A stretch of DNA of 39,900 nt, taken from the NCBI RefSeq assembly GCF_010672525.1, contig NZ_JAAHGH010000005.1, positions 208,672 to 248,571 on the forward strand, read 5' to 3'. The position numbers and the translations under genes were made by a program. The first letter of the stretch is position 1, and each line of letters opens with the position of its first letter. This document shows, in pieces, positions 8,339 to 18,053 of this stretch. The notes beneath the pieces are model-generated. The model was not told where the DNA came from. It did not search any database and saw nothing but the letters and a program-made list of their open reading frames with translations. Origin of the DNA: Okeania sp. SIO2B3. Its GTDB lineage: Bacteria; Cyanobacteriota; Cyanobacteriia; Cyanobacteriales; Microcoleaceae.

Positions 8339-8365
8339 GTAGGGGCGAATGGCATTCGCCCTCAT
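8339..8365. repeat. Dispersed hairpin GTAGGGGCGAATG/CATTCGCCC
   Basis: Near-perfect palindrome directly after the Uma2 stop, same family as 34221-34247. Its position could let it act as a transcript-end hairpin, but no T-tract follows. Confidence 0.7.
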
Positions 8366-8468
8366 TGGATCTGGAAATACCGAATTTTCTTTTTTTATTC
8401 CCTTGAAAGGGGATGTTTGGGACTTAATTTTCTGGCCAAACAAAATAAAATTTTATAGAATATAATTG

Positions 8469-9608
8469 CTAATTTTTTCCCAATTTCAACCTTTCTTTTT
8501 CTGACAAATTTTCCTCTAAAACACTAATATTTTCCACAGGAATATTAACTTTAATTTTCTCACCTATAGCATATTGATTCAGATGAAAAGGATTAATATT
8601 TTGTCTACGGATAACTATCTTAGTTTTGTCAGTTAAACGCACTACATAACGAGTGTCTGTACCAATATAAACAATATTTTCTATTATCCCTGAAAAATCA
8701 GATTTTTCTGTAGAAGTTGATGGGTAAATTTCTATTTTTTCCGGTCTGACAACTAAGGTAATAATTGTATCTATTGGCAGATGATGAACTGCGGATATTA
8801 ATAATGGTAAATTTCCATCTATTAACACTAAACTTTTATCCTCTTGATGTGCAGTTATTCGCCCTGTTAAAAAGTTACTTTCCCCAATAAATTCAGCCAC
8901 AAAACGAGTTTTTGGTTGTTCATAAATTTCTACCGGAGTTCCCACTTGTAAAACTTCTCCTTGGTACATAACTGCTATCCGGTCAGACATAGTTAAAGCT
9001 TCTTCTTGGTCGTGAGTAACATATATAAAAGTAATACCTAACCTTTGCTGCATTTGTTTTAATTCCAACTGCATTTCTTTGCGTAATTTCAAGTCTAAAG
9101 CACCTAAAGGTTCATCAAATAATAATACTGCTGGTTGTTTAATTAATGCTCTTGCTAAGGCGACTCTTTGTTGTTGCCCACCAGATAATTGTCGGGGATA
9201 ACGTTTTTCCATATCTGTTAATTTTACTTGAGCTAAAGTATCAGTTACCCGACGATTTATTTCTGGGCGTGAAAGATTTTCCATTTCTAATCCAAAGGCA
9301 ATATTTTCTGCCACTGTGAGATGGGGAAATAAAGCATAATTCTGAAAAACTGTATTGACTGGGCGATGAAATGGCGGACTATTTCCTATTAGTTGACCTT
9401 GAATATAAATTTCTCCGGATGTGGGCATTTCAAAACCAGCTATCATTCTTAATGTGGTTGTTTTGCCACACCCAGAAGGACCTAATATGGAAAAGAATTC
9501 CGATTTTTTTATTTGCAGATTTATATTATTTACAGCAATAAATTTTTTTTGATTTTGACTTTTGAATACTTTGGATATGTTAATGAGTTCGACGGTCTGA
9601 GATAGCAT
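8469..9608 (-). CDS. potA: Spermidine/putrescine ABC transporter ATPase PotA
   Basis: 379 aa, full length. Nucleotide-binding domain: Walker A GPSGCGKT (43-50), Q-loop Gln89, signature LSGGQQQ (~141-147), Walker B VLLFDEP with the catalytic Glu166, and H-loop in YVTHDQEEA. The C-terminal ~130 residues are the TOBE regulatory domain (FIGESNFLTG, VVRPEKIEI). It powers import of polyamines through PotB/PotC with PotD as binding protein, on the cytoplasmic face of the membrane. In most bacteria potA leads the potABCD operon; here it lies at the far 3' end of the same-strand cluster, more than 2 kb beyond potD and separated by a dead patatin gene and repeats, so it is unlikely to share a transcript with them. 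A CysA- or Fe-type specificity is conceivable from the ATPase alone; the neighbours argue for polyamines. Confidence 0.88.
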   Translation of the reverse strand: MLSQTVELINISKVFKSQNQKKFIAVNNINLQIKKSEFFSILGPSGCGKTTTLRMIAGFEMPTSGEIYIQGQLIGNSPPFHRPVNTVFQNYALFPHLTVAENIAFGLEMENLSRPEINRRVTDTLAQVKLTDMEKRYPRQLSGGQQQRVALARALIKQPAVLLFDEPLGALDLKLRKEMQLELKQMQQRLGITFIYVTHDQEEALTMSDRIAVMYQGEVLQVGTPVEIYEQPKTRFVAEFIGESNFLTGRITAHQEDKSLVLIDGNLPLLISAVHHLPIDTIITLVVRPEKIEIYPSTSTEKSDFSGIIENIVYIGTDTRYVVRLTDKTKIVIRRQNINPFHLNQYAIGEKIKVNIPVENISVLEENLSEKERLKLGKN

Positions 9609-10085
9609 ATTTTGGCGTTGGTGAATTAGTGTATGATATTAATCTTAATTATTGAGGAGTCAACCCACCCCTAACCCCTCCGGTGGAGGGGAAGTCAGGA
9701 GTCAGGAGTCAACCCACCCCTAGCCCCTCCGGTGGAGGGGAAGAAAGAAGAATAAAGAGGAATATAAAAAGAAAGTTTTTTGTTCGCGCTCTTATCCAGA
9801 TATGATATCATACCTCTTTTCACCAACGCCCATATTTTTATGATTGACCCTTGAAATATAGAAGGAAGTACCCCTATTTTTTCAGCAAATAAATGCAAAT
9901 TAATATTTTCATAAAGTCCGGTATTTTTAAAGCATTTCAAATGCTAATGTATGACTTTTTTTTTGTTCGAGCTGCCTGTATAAGTTAGTTTTATCTATGC
10001 CAAATATCTACAGATGTATCATTTACTAATTAAGATGAATAAAACGGGCGATCGCTTCTTTAACTAAGAGATAATTTATTTGATT
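9609..10085. other. Gene-free spacer with two copies of a GC-rich repeat core
   Basis: 9663-9743 holds two tandem copies of the ACCCACCCCTAACCCCTCC core with its short palindrome CCTCCGGTGGAGG, linked by GTCAGGAGTCAGGAGT heptamers. This is the same core found inside R1 elements, but without R1 ends. The rest is AT-rich, with a HIP1 site near 10048. I see no gene. Confidence 0.6.
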
Positions 10086-11120
10086 TTATAAGTCTAAATA
10101 AGCAACTTTACCTTGCTCAATAAATGCTTCTGTAACTCTGATTATTTGATTAATCTGAGGTTCTCTAGCATCATCTATTGCTTCACTTACTTTTTCATTT
10201 ATATAAGAGTTAATTACTTTTTTATCATTTGTTCCTTGCTGAAAAATATTATTTAATTCAAACTATAAACGTAAGTAACCTTCAGGATTCTTTGTAGACA
10301 TAATTTGTTCTGCTACAAGGTTATTAGCTGAAGACTGAGAATTCATCAATATATTAATTAGTTTGATTGCCCATTCAGCTAGTCCCCATTGTACTATTTG
10401 CTTATAACTATATGGCTGGCTAGTTTCACCTGTGCCAATAGAAATTATTGAAATATCTTCTAGTTTATGACCTAGTTTAATTGCATAGCTTATTGCTGCT
10501 AATGTGGGATTATTTGCTGCTATTCCTCCATCTATATGTGGTAGACTCAAGTCTCCATTTTTTAATTCATAAGCTGGAAAATAAGTAGGAGCTGATGAAG
10601 AACTAGCACAAATTTCCCACAGAGGGAGATTGTCATACCAAATGGTTTGTTTAGGTATTTATGGATGATAATTTACAAAAATAGTCGGAGATTCCAAAAA
10701 CATATTGTAAGACACAATTAATAAGTTTATTTCACTAATTTATTGAAGTATAATTGCCGTTCTATCTTGTCGTAAAAGGTATTTTTTCAAGACTTTAATT
10801 AAGCCTTCACTGGAAAACTTAGGAGCAGAAATTCCATATTTCAAAATTAAGGGTAATCTTTTGGGCGACAAGCGACTTTGGTATGGAAAAATATTGATTC
10901 CTTCTTCCTGATATAGCTTGAGAATATTAGTGCTTTCTGTTCCTGTAGCAATTAGCGCTGCAATAATTGAGCCAGTGGAAGTACCAGCTATTAAGTCAAA
11001 GTATTCATGTAAAGACTTACCTTTTTGTTCTTTAATTTTTTTTTCAATTTCTATCAGAATTCGTGCTGCAATTACTCCACGAATTCCACCGCCATCTAAA
11101 CTAAGAATTTTGAAAGTCAT
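10086..11120 (-). pseudogene. Patatin-like phospholipase interrupted by three in-frame stops
   Basis: One continuous reading frame of 344 codons runs from ATG at 11120 to TAA at 10086, interrupted at codon 127 (TAA, 10740-10742), codon 154 (TAA, 10659-10661) and codon 286 (TAG, 10263-10265). There is no frameshift. Patatin motifs are all present: oxyanion loop DGGGIRG near residue 10, the nucleophile elbow GTSTGS near residue 48, ASSSAPTYFPAYELKNG, and the catalytic Asp in IDGGIAANNP. Intact members are lipid acyl hydrolases; some act as phospholipase effectors in CBASS defence, but no cyclase or Cap gene is nearby. The stops look like point mutations in an otherwise well-kept gene, so decay is recent. 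The gene lies between potD and potA. Confidence 0.88.
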
Positions 11121-11147
11121 TATAGTTTTGCCTTTATAAATATAATT

Positions 11148-11441
11148 AGGGTTTGCTGAAAAAGTCTTTTAGTAGGGGTAGGAGACAACCCACCCCTCGC
11201 CCCTCCCAGGAGGGGAAGACAGGAGACAGGAGACAACCCACCCCTAACCCCTCCCAGGAGGGGAGAAATGGGAATGAGCGAGGAGGTAGAAGTAAGAATT
11301 GTCCCTTGATTTTTATGTCCAACTATGCGCCTAAAATACTAACTTTTTGAGTGTTTTAGACTGAAACAGGCGCACTTTTTTCGACTCCAAAAATGCTAAA
11401 TTCTTTATATGTCAATGCTTTTATATTTAATCAGCAAGCCT
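11148..11441 (+). mobile_element. R1 element, copy A (MITE-like)
   Basis: 294 bp, with imperfect terminal inverted repeats AGGGTTTGCTGA / TCAGCAAGCCT and flanking 5-bp direct repeats TAATT (11143-11147 and 11442-11446). The interior contains two copies of the ACCCACCCC-type GC-rich core with a CCTCCCAGGAGG palindrome. There is no coding capacity beyond chance frames. It sits just upstream of the patatin relic. Confidence 0.85.
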
Positions 11442-11446
11442 TAATT

Positions 11447-11951
11447 ATTTAACTACTGAATTATATCATTGTTATAGCAATTCCCACATTTGTGAGGTAC
11501 AAAATTCGTGATTTTTAGGGAGTAGGCTAAAACGCATTTAAAATGCGCCTTAGCAAGTCAAAAGTTAGAAGTCAGAAGTAATAGGGGTTGTACTTTTAAG
11601 GGGATAAAAAGGAAGATTTTCCTTTTAGTCAATCTTCTTCTTTTAAAGAAAAGTTCATTAATTGATAATGGATAATTGATAATGGATAATTACCTCTGGT
11701 TAAAACAGTTATGGAATTGAATATAAGGAAATATTATTTCTTCTCTTGGTCGATTGGATATGGCGAGGAGACCCGTTCTTGCAGACCCGCTCCGCTTTAT
11801 ATGTTGCGGAGCAAAACGCCATCCCACCCTCCGGGAAGCTCCGCTAACGACCGCTTTTTTCCCCTTAAAAGGGGAGACTTTAAACCAGAATTATTTAATA
11901 ATTAATTATTAAGTAATTATTCATTATTCATTATTCATTATTCATTATTCA
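11447..11951. other. Non-coding spacer with repeats
   Basis: AT-rich DNA without a supported gene. It includes a GC-rich hairpin GCTCCGC / GCGGAGC (11789-11812) inside a dispersed palindromic repeat (~11763-11865), GATAATGGATAATT direct repeats (~11663-11690), and a TTCATTA heptamer array (~11921-11953) that runs into the potD stop codon. Confidence 0.6.
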
Positions 11952-13028
11952 TTAATTACCAACTCCTAATTTAACTTCTGTCCAAGCTTCATCATATAGA
12001 GTTGTTGCTTGACCAACATCTTGAATATAATCAAGTTTTGCAAATAATTCTGGTGGGGGATAAATGGCAGGATTATTTAAATCGGCAGCTTCGATTAAAC
12101 CTAAATCTTTTGCTGTTTGATTTGGGGTTGCGTACTTAATGAAATTGGAAATTTTTGCTCCTATTTCTGGTTCGAGAATGAAGTTGATAAATTTTTCTGC
12201 AAGTTCTTTATTATTACTTCCTTTAAGAATAACCATATTATCAGTTAAGAGAATACTTCCTTCTTTAGGAATAGCGTAACGAAGGTTGGGATTTTCTTTC
12301 ATAATCTGGAAAATATCTCCACTCCATTCACAGGTTAAATCTACTTCTCCTTGGTCTAATAAATTTTGACCTGTGTCGGGCGCAAAAGCAGCGATCGCCT
12401 CTTTATTTTTAATTAGAAAATCTCTAGCTTCATTAATTTCTTTAGGGTTAGTTGTATTGGGGTCATAACCAAGGGAAATTAAGGCAATTGAAAAGCTACT
12501 TCGCATATCATCTAATAGAGCAACTCTGCCTTTGAATTTAGGGTCAAACATAGTTGACCAACTATTAATTTCACCTTCAGTTGCTTTGATATTATAGCCT
12601 ATTCCCATTGTGCCCCATTGGTAAGCCATACTATATTTATTTCCAGGGTCGTAAGGAGGGTTAATAAATTTTTCATTGAGATTTTTCATATTAGGAATAT
12701 TTTCCTGATTCAGTTCTTCTAACAATCCTTCATAAACCATTATTTCCACCATATAATCACCCGGAAAAGCTACATCATAACCAGGATTTCCTGGCTTGAT
12801 TTTGGCATAGAGGTCTTCATTACTTTCATAGGTATCGTATTGAATTTTGACATTAAATTTATTTTCAAATTCAGTAATTACTTCAGGAGCAATATATGTT
12901 GACCAATTATAAATACTCAGGACGTTATTATTGCTAACCTCTGAAGTATTAGGGCTATTATTACTACAACCAATTGGTAAAATTACAGCCATAGTAAATA
13001 GCAACAAAAAAGTAATCAGTTTTTTCAT
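11952..13028 (-). CDS. potD: Polyamine-binding lipoprotein PotD
   Basis: 358 aa. An N-terminal lipoprotein signal (MKKLITFLLL, then a lipobox LPIGC with Cys21) anchors it to the outer face of the inner membrane. The mature protein begins with the PotD/PotF hallmark SIYNWSTYIAPEV, followed by YDVAFPGDYMVEIMV, YQWGTMGIGYN and the ligand-pocket region GEVDLTCEWSGDI. It captures spermidine or putrescine in the periplasm and hands it to PotBC. The final codons run into a TTCATTA heptamer array. It is separated from potC by a 530-bp gap containing an R4 element, so the element may have cut an original potBCD transcript. Confidence 0.92.
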   Translation of the reverse strand: MKKLITFLLLFTMAVILPIGCSNNSPNTSEVSNNNVLSIYNWSTYIAPEVITEFENKFNVKIQYDTYESNEDLYAKIKPGNPGYDVAFPGDYMVEIMVYEGLLEELNQENIPNMKNLNEKFINPPYDPGNKYSMAYQWGTMGIGYNIKATEGEINSWSTMFDPKFKGRVALLDDMRSSFSIALISLGYDPNTTNPKEINEARDFLIKNKEAIAAFAPDTGQNLLDQGEVDLTCEWSGDIFQIMKENPNLRYAIPKEGSILLTDNMVILKGSNNKELAEKFINFILEPEIGAKISNFIKYATPNQTAKDLGLIEAADLNNPAIYPPPELFAKLDYIQDVGQATTLYDEAWTEVKLGVGN

Positions 13029-13047
13029 ATTTACAGATATTTATTTA

Positions 13048-13343
13048 GAGGTTGTCTAAGAAGTCTCATTTGCTATATCAAAGCCCCCTAAATCCCACAA
13101 AATTGGGGGGCTTTTACCAGCTAATGGATTCTTTTTCCCCCCAGAATTGGCTTGCTCGGGGGGCAAAATTCAGTATTAAGGGACTTCAAAATAAAAAATT
13201 ATCCCATTCAGCTATGAAAGTAAGGCAGTAGGGAAGAAATTGAAAAAGTAAGGAAGTAGAGAGTAGCTAGTTAACGATACTAAGTACAAAAATTGGGATA
13301 ATTTATTTTCTGCTATTCCCTAAACAACTTTTCAGATATCCTC
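13048..13343. mobile_element. R4 element, copy 1 (MITE-like)
   Basis: 296 bp with imperfect ~15-bp terminal inverted repeats GAGGTTGTCTAAGAAG / CTTTTCAGATATCCTC and a 3-bp target duplication TTA (13045-13047, 13344-13346). TNA duplications and GAG-type ends resemble the IS5 family. Inside is a CCCCCTAAATCCC / GGGGGG-rich block. It lies in the potC-potD gap. The remaining part of the gap (13344-13558) has one copy of a dispersed 28-bp repeat, TTTCCTACGGAATGCTGCGC, at ~13362. Confidence 0.8.
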
Positions 13344-13558
13344 TTAGTCATTTTGTAAGAATTTCCTACGGAATGCTGCGCAAACAGTCATTAGCTGTCA
13401 GCTTTCAAGAATTAGTAGTTTGGGGATTTGAGTAATATTGAGTCGTAAGCAAGTAGCTAATTTATTTCAGACTTTTAATTCTGTTAAATCTTTTAACTCT
13501 GATTACTCAAAAAAAGGGCAATTAAGTTAATAGCTGACGGCTGTTTGCTTACGTAATT

Positions 13559-14422
13559 TTAGGTGTTTTTTTGATTCCCTAATTGCTCAAGAAAAAGGGC
13601 AGATATTACCAACATCAAAGAAGCTATTAACATTAAAGTAGATATAGCATTAATTGCTGGTGTTACTGAAAATTTAATCATACCATAAACGAATAATGGT
13701 AATGTCGTCGAACCTACTCCCGCAGTAAAAAAAGTTATCACAAAATCATCTAGTGACAAAGTAAAAGCTAATAAAGCAGCGCTAAAAATTCCCGGCCAAA
13801 TCAAAGGTAAAGTAATACGAAAAAAGGTTCTCCATTCATTAGCACCTAAGTCTAAAGCAGCTTCCTCTAAAGCTGGGTCAAGTTCAGCTACCCGCGCTCT
13901 CACAGTTACTACAACAAAAGAGATACAAAATGCTATATGACCAATAATTACTGTCGGTAAACCTAGCACTAGACGAATGCCTAAAAAATTTTCTATTAGT
14001 TGAAAACTTAGAGAGAAGAAAACTAATAAAGAAAGTCCTATAGTAATTTCTGGAATAATTATTGGTAGAAAAAGTATTGCCTCTAATATAGTCCGTCCGG
14101 GAAAACGAAAACGTTCCAATGCTAAGGCAATCATAGTACCAAAAATTGTGGCGATGATTGTCGAAAGTACTGCTACCAAAAGACTGTTTTTCAAAGCTTC
14201 CCAAATCATCACATCAGTAATAGTATTATTAGTTGCTCCTTGTAATAAATTCCTATACCAATCTAAAGTGAAGCCTCGCCAAATAGCATTAAAACGAGAA
14301 TCATTAAAAGAATAAATTACTAATATAAAAATCGGTAAATAGAGAAAGGCAAAACCTAGAGCAGCATTTAGCCATAACCCAAATTTACCAAGAGAACGAA
14401 TGAGTAAATCTAATTGTTTCAT
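13559..14422 (-). CDS. potC: Spermidine/putrescine ABC transporter permease PotC
   Basis: 287 aa from the ATG at 14422. A longer frame reaching 14533 overlaps potB and encodes unrelated residues, so the internal start (MKQLDLLIRSLGKFG) is preferred; it lies 8 bp after the potB stop. Six hydrophobic segments are visible. The EAA loop that docks to PotA is clear: EEAALDLGANEWRTFFRITL. LSLDDFVITFFTAG is typical of PotC/PotI. Together with PotB it forms the membrane channel. It is cotranscribed with potB. The C-terminus ends LEQLGNQKNT just before the repeat-filled gap to potD. Confidence 0.92.
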   Translation of the reverse strand: MKQLDLLIRSLGKFGLWLNAALGFAFLYLPIFILVIYSFNDSRFNAIWRGFTLDWYRNLLQGATNNTITDVMIWEALKNSLLVAVLSTIIATIFGTMIALALERFRFPGRTILEAILFLPIIIPEITIGLSLLVFFSLSFQLIENFLGIRLVLGLPTVIIGHIAFCISFVVVTVRARVAELDPALEEAALDLGANEWRTFFRITLPLIWPGIFSAALLAFTLSLDDFVITFFTAGVGSTTLPLFVYGMIKFSVTPAINAISTLMLIASLMLVISALFLEQLGNQKNT

Positions 14423-14430
14423 TCTGGCTT

Positions 14431-15318
14431 TTAAAGTGAGATTTTTTTGTCTTCTGAAATCCGGAAATATATAATAACTGGGATTAATACAATTATCATT
14501 AATAAAATTGATAATGCTGAACCAAACGGCCAATTTCTCGCTTTAATAAACTGATTTTGAATGAGATTTCCCACCATCATAGTTTTGGCACCGCCTAAAA
14601 TATCAGGAGTAATAAAAGCACCAAATGCTGGAATAAAAACGAGTAATGAACCAGCAACTATTCCTTTGATTGTTAATGGTAAAACTACACGAAAAAAAGT
14701 TCGTAAATCATTGGCACCCAAATCTTGAGCAGCTTCTAACAAAGAAAAATTAAAGCGTTCAATTGTGGCATATAAGGGTAATATCATAAATGGTAAATAA
14801 CCATAAACCAAACCAATAATCACAGCAAATGGAGTAAAAATTATAGTCAAAGGTTCATCGATTAACTGTAAACTTTGTAGGGCAATATTAAATACTCCTT
14901 CGGTACGAAGTAATACAATCCAAGCATAAGTACGAACTAAAAAATTTGTCCAAAAGGGGATAATTATTAGCATTAGTAAGACATTACGCCAAGGTGGTCT
15001 ACGGGTAGCAATAAAATATGCTAAAGGATAACCAATTAGTAAACAAATAATAGTTGTAATGAAAGCCAAAAATAAAGACCGCCCAAATATTCCCCAATAT
15101 ATTCCTTGAGCTAGTTGTTGATAATTATCTAGGGTAAATTCCCAAACAACACCACCGTAAGTGCCTCTTTCTAAAAAGCTATAAATAAGTACAATTATTA
15201 AAGGGATGATGAAGAAAATTAATATCCAGATAGTTGCTGGAAATAACAGAATTAGTAAATTGGTTAATTTCCGAGTTTCAATGGTTGATGTTGATTGTTT
15301 TTTATTAGTTTGCCACAT
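14431..15318 (-). CDS. potB: Spermidine/putrescine ABC transporter permease PotB
   Basis: 295 aa. Six predicted membrane helices, with the first at ~22-46 (LLILLFPATIWILIFFIIPL). PotB features: DNYQQLAQGIYWGIFGRSL, TRRPPWRNVLLMLIIIPFWT, and the cytoplasmic EAA loop LLEAAQDLGANDLRTFFRVV. It is the first gene of the minus-strand pot cluster, directly followed by potC. The upstream region 15319-15500 carries no clear promoter motif that I can defend, though an inverted GGTATCA/TGATACC pair lies near 15375-15412. Confidence 0.92.
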   Translation of the reverse strand: MWQTNKKQSTSTIETRKLTNLLILLFPATIWILIFFIIPLIIVLIYSFLERGTYGGVVWEFTLDNYQQLAQGIYWGIFGRSLFLAFITTIICLLIGYPLAYFIATRRPPWRNVLLMLIIIPFWTNFLVRTYAWIVLLRTEGVFNIALQSLQLIDEPLTIIFTPFAVIIGLVYGYLPFMILPLYATIERFNFSLLEAAQDLGANDLRTFFRVVLPLTIKGIVAGSLLVFIPAFGAFITPDILGGAKTMMVGNLIQNQFIKARNWPFGSALSILLMIIVLIPVIIYFRISEDKKISL

Positions 15319-16706
15319 ATTAATTAATTGATGACTATTTGTTTATCAACAAAAGATTAAGTAGGGTGTGTGATGGTATCATTTCTGGAATAATGGTCGG
15401 TTTGATACCTCATGCACGACGTGTTTTGGGAGGTGCGCATTATATAATACGTTTCGTAAACTACGCGATCTAATATTTATTTGACAAACAGTCTCTTAAA
15501 TATATAGCGTTTCTCTAACAATTAGTATTTTCGAGTACAAAAAATCTCTATAGATCAAAAACCTGGAACTATTACCAATATTGCCAGATTAATTATTTCT
15601 TTTACCTTAAAAGTATGTTTATAGTTTAAATATAAATGTTGGAGTTTTTTTGCTTTAGACATCTCCAATAATAAAAAATCAAATCAATTATCGCACATAA
15701 ATTATCAATTCTTTTCCCAGTAGTCCTGCTCGCGTAATGGTGAAGATATATATTTTTGCTAGTCCTGCTCGCGTAATGGTAAGTGGAGATAGGGAAAACT
15801 TATACCAATTTCATAAAATATTGCTACAGTGGTTTTCTGTGCTGGTCGGAATTTAGAGATTAATACTGTAACGACCTTTTTTGAATTTGGTATTAGAAAG
15901 GGAACAAGATGCTCCCATTGTCTATACCATTACAAAAATAATTAGAACGGGAGCAAGATACTCCCACTGGTTATACCATTACAATGCACTATTACCATAT
16001 TTTTTAATTTTTTTCCACAGTCCCCATCTCCTCATCTCCCCACACTCTCTGCAATATTTTTCCTTCTTCCTTCCTTCTTCTTCTATGTAGCTATTTTCAG
16101 AAAGATAGAACACACTCCTAAAAATAAAAACCCTTGTATAGACCTTCTATGAAACCTTCCTACCAGAGTCTACTTAAGTAAAAACTACTATAACCCTTAA
16201 TTGATAGGTAGAACTGAGATACCACTATCAGTGTTCTACGCGATCGTCAAAATATCTTCCATCGCAGAAAACATCTCCAGAAGGCAACAGTGGGAAAAAT
16301 CTCCCTTTTTAAATTTCATTACAGTCTATTTCCTGACCAACTCTTTCTTTGTTATACCAGAAGAATACTATCGGATTAGTGACAAGTATCAATATAAATA
16401 AACTTTTATATATTGACAAATTAACAATTTTATGTACTAAGGCTTTAATCCAGATATAATAGAGATCAAAGTATTAAATATTGTCAATTTTTATGTATTG
16501 ACAAATCAACATTTTTGTGAATTTAAAAAAAGTTCAGTAATTTTACGAATCAAAACAACCATGCTATTTAAAGGGTCCGTAAAATTATAGAGATTGTTTT
16601 TAAAGATTTAATGAAGGTATAGAGTGTCTTCAAAAATCGAAGATATCAACTTTTATATATTTTCATCCTGAGCAGTAATTGGCATAATTGAATAAGAAAA
16701 GCATCA
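15319..16706. other. Gene-poor, repeat-rich spacer
   Basis: No supported gene. Contents: a left-end fragment of R7 (AGACATCTCC, ~15657); two copies of TAGTCCTGCTCGCGTAATGGT-like sequence (15721-15741 and 15760-15780, 39 bp apart; motif begins TAGTCCTGCTCGCG); the R5 element at 15803-15892; two copies of a ~50-bp unit with a GGGA(A/G)CAAGAT(G/A)CTCCC hairpin (~15899-15985); polypyrimidine heptamers (~16060-16090); and two ATTGACAAAT-containing direct repeats (~16411 and ~16496). Confidence 0.6.
15803..15892. mobile_element. R5 element, copy 1 (90-bp MITE)
   Basis: Terminal inverted repeats TACCAATTTCA / TGAATTTGGTA, with the target duplication TTA on both sides (15800-15802 and 15893-15895). 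A second copy at 36192-36384 has the same ends and TAA duplications. Confidence 0.85.
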
Positions 16707-16940
16707 ATGTTTTCTCTGGAAATAAAAGACACTCTATATTCAATAAAAAATATGAATAACTTATCTAAAAATAATCAAGAAGGTATTTGGAAAAAGCAGA
16801 TAGTTAAAACTAAAAGAAAAGGATATTTCCGGAATATACAGGAAGTAAAAGTTGTAGCTACAGTAGCAAATATGGTGAAAGAACCATCGACATCAAAATC
16901 TTTTGCTTCAAAAGTTTGGGTAGTTTCTAGCGCTCTGTAA
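16707..16940 (+). CDS. Possible small basic protein, unknown
   Basis: 77 aa, or 62 aa from the internal ATG at 16752. It is Lys/Val/Ser-rich with a segment EVKVVATVANMVKEP and a hydrophobic end VWVVSSAL. It has no recognised domain and no Shine-Dalgarno at either start. The composition looks more protein-like than the surrounding AT-rich DNA, which is the only support. It could be a chance frame. Confidence 0.3.
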   Translation: MFSLEIKDTLYSIKNMNNLSKNNQEGIWKKQIVKTKRKGYFRNIQEVKVVATVANMVKEPSTSKSFASKVWVVSSAL

Positions 16941-17467
16941 AGATAATATCTATATCGATCCGCTTGCTTGAAAAAAAATGGCGATCGTACAAATATTAAT
17001 CAGTATAAGGGTTTCCAAAAATAAAAATTTTGGAAATTTTTTTTATTAAATTTGTTTTTCAGGAACTAAATATTGATTGCCATTAACAAAATATCATCAA
17101 ATTAAGCAGCTTAAAAAAATCAAACACTTACCAATAAATTAATTATGTAAAGACAAATATTTGTATAATTTTATTTTTCAATAGATTAATCATTATATAA
17201 AAATCTTATTTTGCCCAGTCAGAATGTTGATATAGCAGAAGGAAGAAGGAAGAAAGAAGAAGCAGGAAAGTTAATTATTGATATTCCGTTGTTTTAGATC
17301 TTCTATAAAGTCAAAAGTAGTAATGGCAGTTGCTGTATATACAAAATATCAAAACTATTTTCAAAATATCTATAGCGATCGCCGAATAATTGATGACACC
17401 GATGAGGATGATAACCGAGTAGGAGAGACAATACCTATCTCATAACTTATTTTTGACTGCTATAATT

Positions 17468-17907
17468 AGGGTTTGCTGAAAAAGTATTATGGTTAAGGGT
17501 AGGAGTTAAACTACCCCTAATATCATGTCCGGATAATTAGTGATGAAAAAATTTATCATGAGTGCTTAAACAATAAATCTTTCTATTTTCCCCTCCACCG
17601 GAGGGGTTAGGGGTGGGTTCTCTACTCCCCTACTCCCCTACTCCCCCGCTCCCCTACTATCTTAATAATAAGTATTCAACCGGACATGATATAACCCCTC
17701 CCAGGAGGGGAAGGAGCGAGTCAGGAGAAATGGGAATTACAGAGGATGTAGTTGGAAGAATTGTCCCTTAATTTTTCTGTCCTTGTCTGCACAAAATGCT
17801 AACATCCATAAGCTTTCTAGACCAAAAAGCTGGCACTTTTTTTCAACCTAATATGATAAGACTGAAACCTTTATATGTCAATACTTTGATAGTTAATCAG
17901 CAAGCCC
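17468..17907 (+). mobile_element. R1 element, copy B, with an R2 element inserted inside
   Basis: Ends AGGGTTTGCTGA and TCAGCAAGCCC; flanking TAATT at 17463-17467 and 17908-17912. Removal of the 171-bp R2 insert (17521-17691) plus one TAA restores the ACCCCTAACCCCTCC core that uninterrupted R1 copies contain. Confidence 0.88.
17521..17691 (-). mobile_element. R2 element nested in R1 copy B
   Basis: 171 bp with perfect 12-bp terminal inverted repeats TATCATGTCCGG / CCGGACATGATA and a TAA duplication (17518-17520 and 17692-17694). It carries its own CCTCCACCGGAGG core and CCCCTACT heptamers. Confidence 0.9.
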
Positions 17908-18053
17908 TAATTATACTTTTACATACCTACAAAAGTATAAATTAAAAAGTGTGAGAAAAAAAATAGTATGTTATAATACTCATCATAAATGAATTCTAAT
18001 GATTTTTAGGAAAATCACTCTATACCCTCGTCAAGTAGGGGGTCAGAGTTAGC

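Larger units (their letters stand above)
16941..18053. other. Spacer with degenerate HIP1 site, STRRs and nested elements
   Basis: AT-rich to 17460, with a near-HIP1 site GGCGATCGTA (~16980), a GAAGGAA heptamer run (~17239-17265) and a HIP1 site at ~17377. An R1 element fills 17468-17907 with R2 inside it. The last ~140 bp upstream of the AAA gene contain AGGGGGT (~18037), a plausible ribosome-binding site for the ATG at 18054. Confidence 0.6.

Noticed and set aside
9695-9940. 81-codon minus-strand frame
   Set aside because: It ends inside the GC-rich repeat core and matches no known protein. A transposase remnant was considered, but no motif supports it.
10086-11120. Programmed stop readthrough or recoding in the patatin gene
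   Set aside because: No SECIS-like or pyrrolysine context and two different stop codons; point-mutation decay is simpler.
10086-11120. CBASS defence effector (CapV)
   Set aside because: There is no cyclic-nucleotide synthase or Cap gene nearby, and the patatin family alone is not diagnostic.
11153-11350. 65-codon frame
   Set aside because: It lies wholly within R1 copy A, and the similar frame in R1 copy D shows that it is a by-product of the repeat.
16201-16401. 66-codon plus-strand frame
   Set aside because: AT-rich, no ribosome-binding site, no domain; not better than chance.
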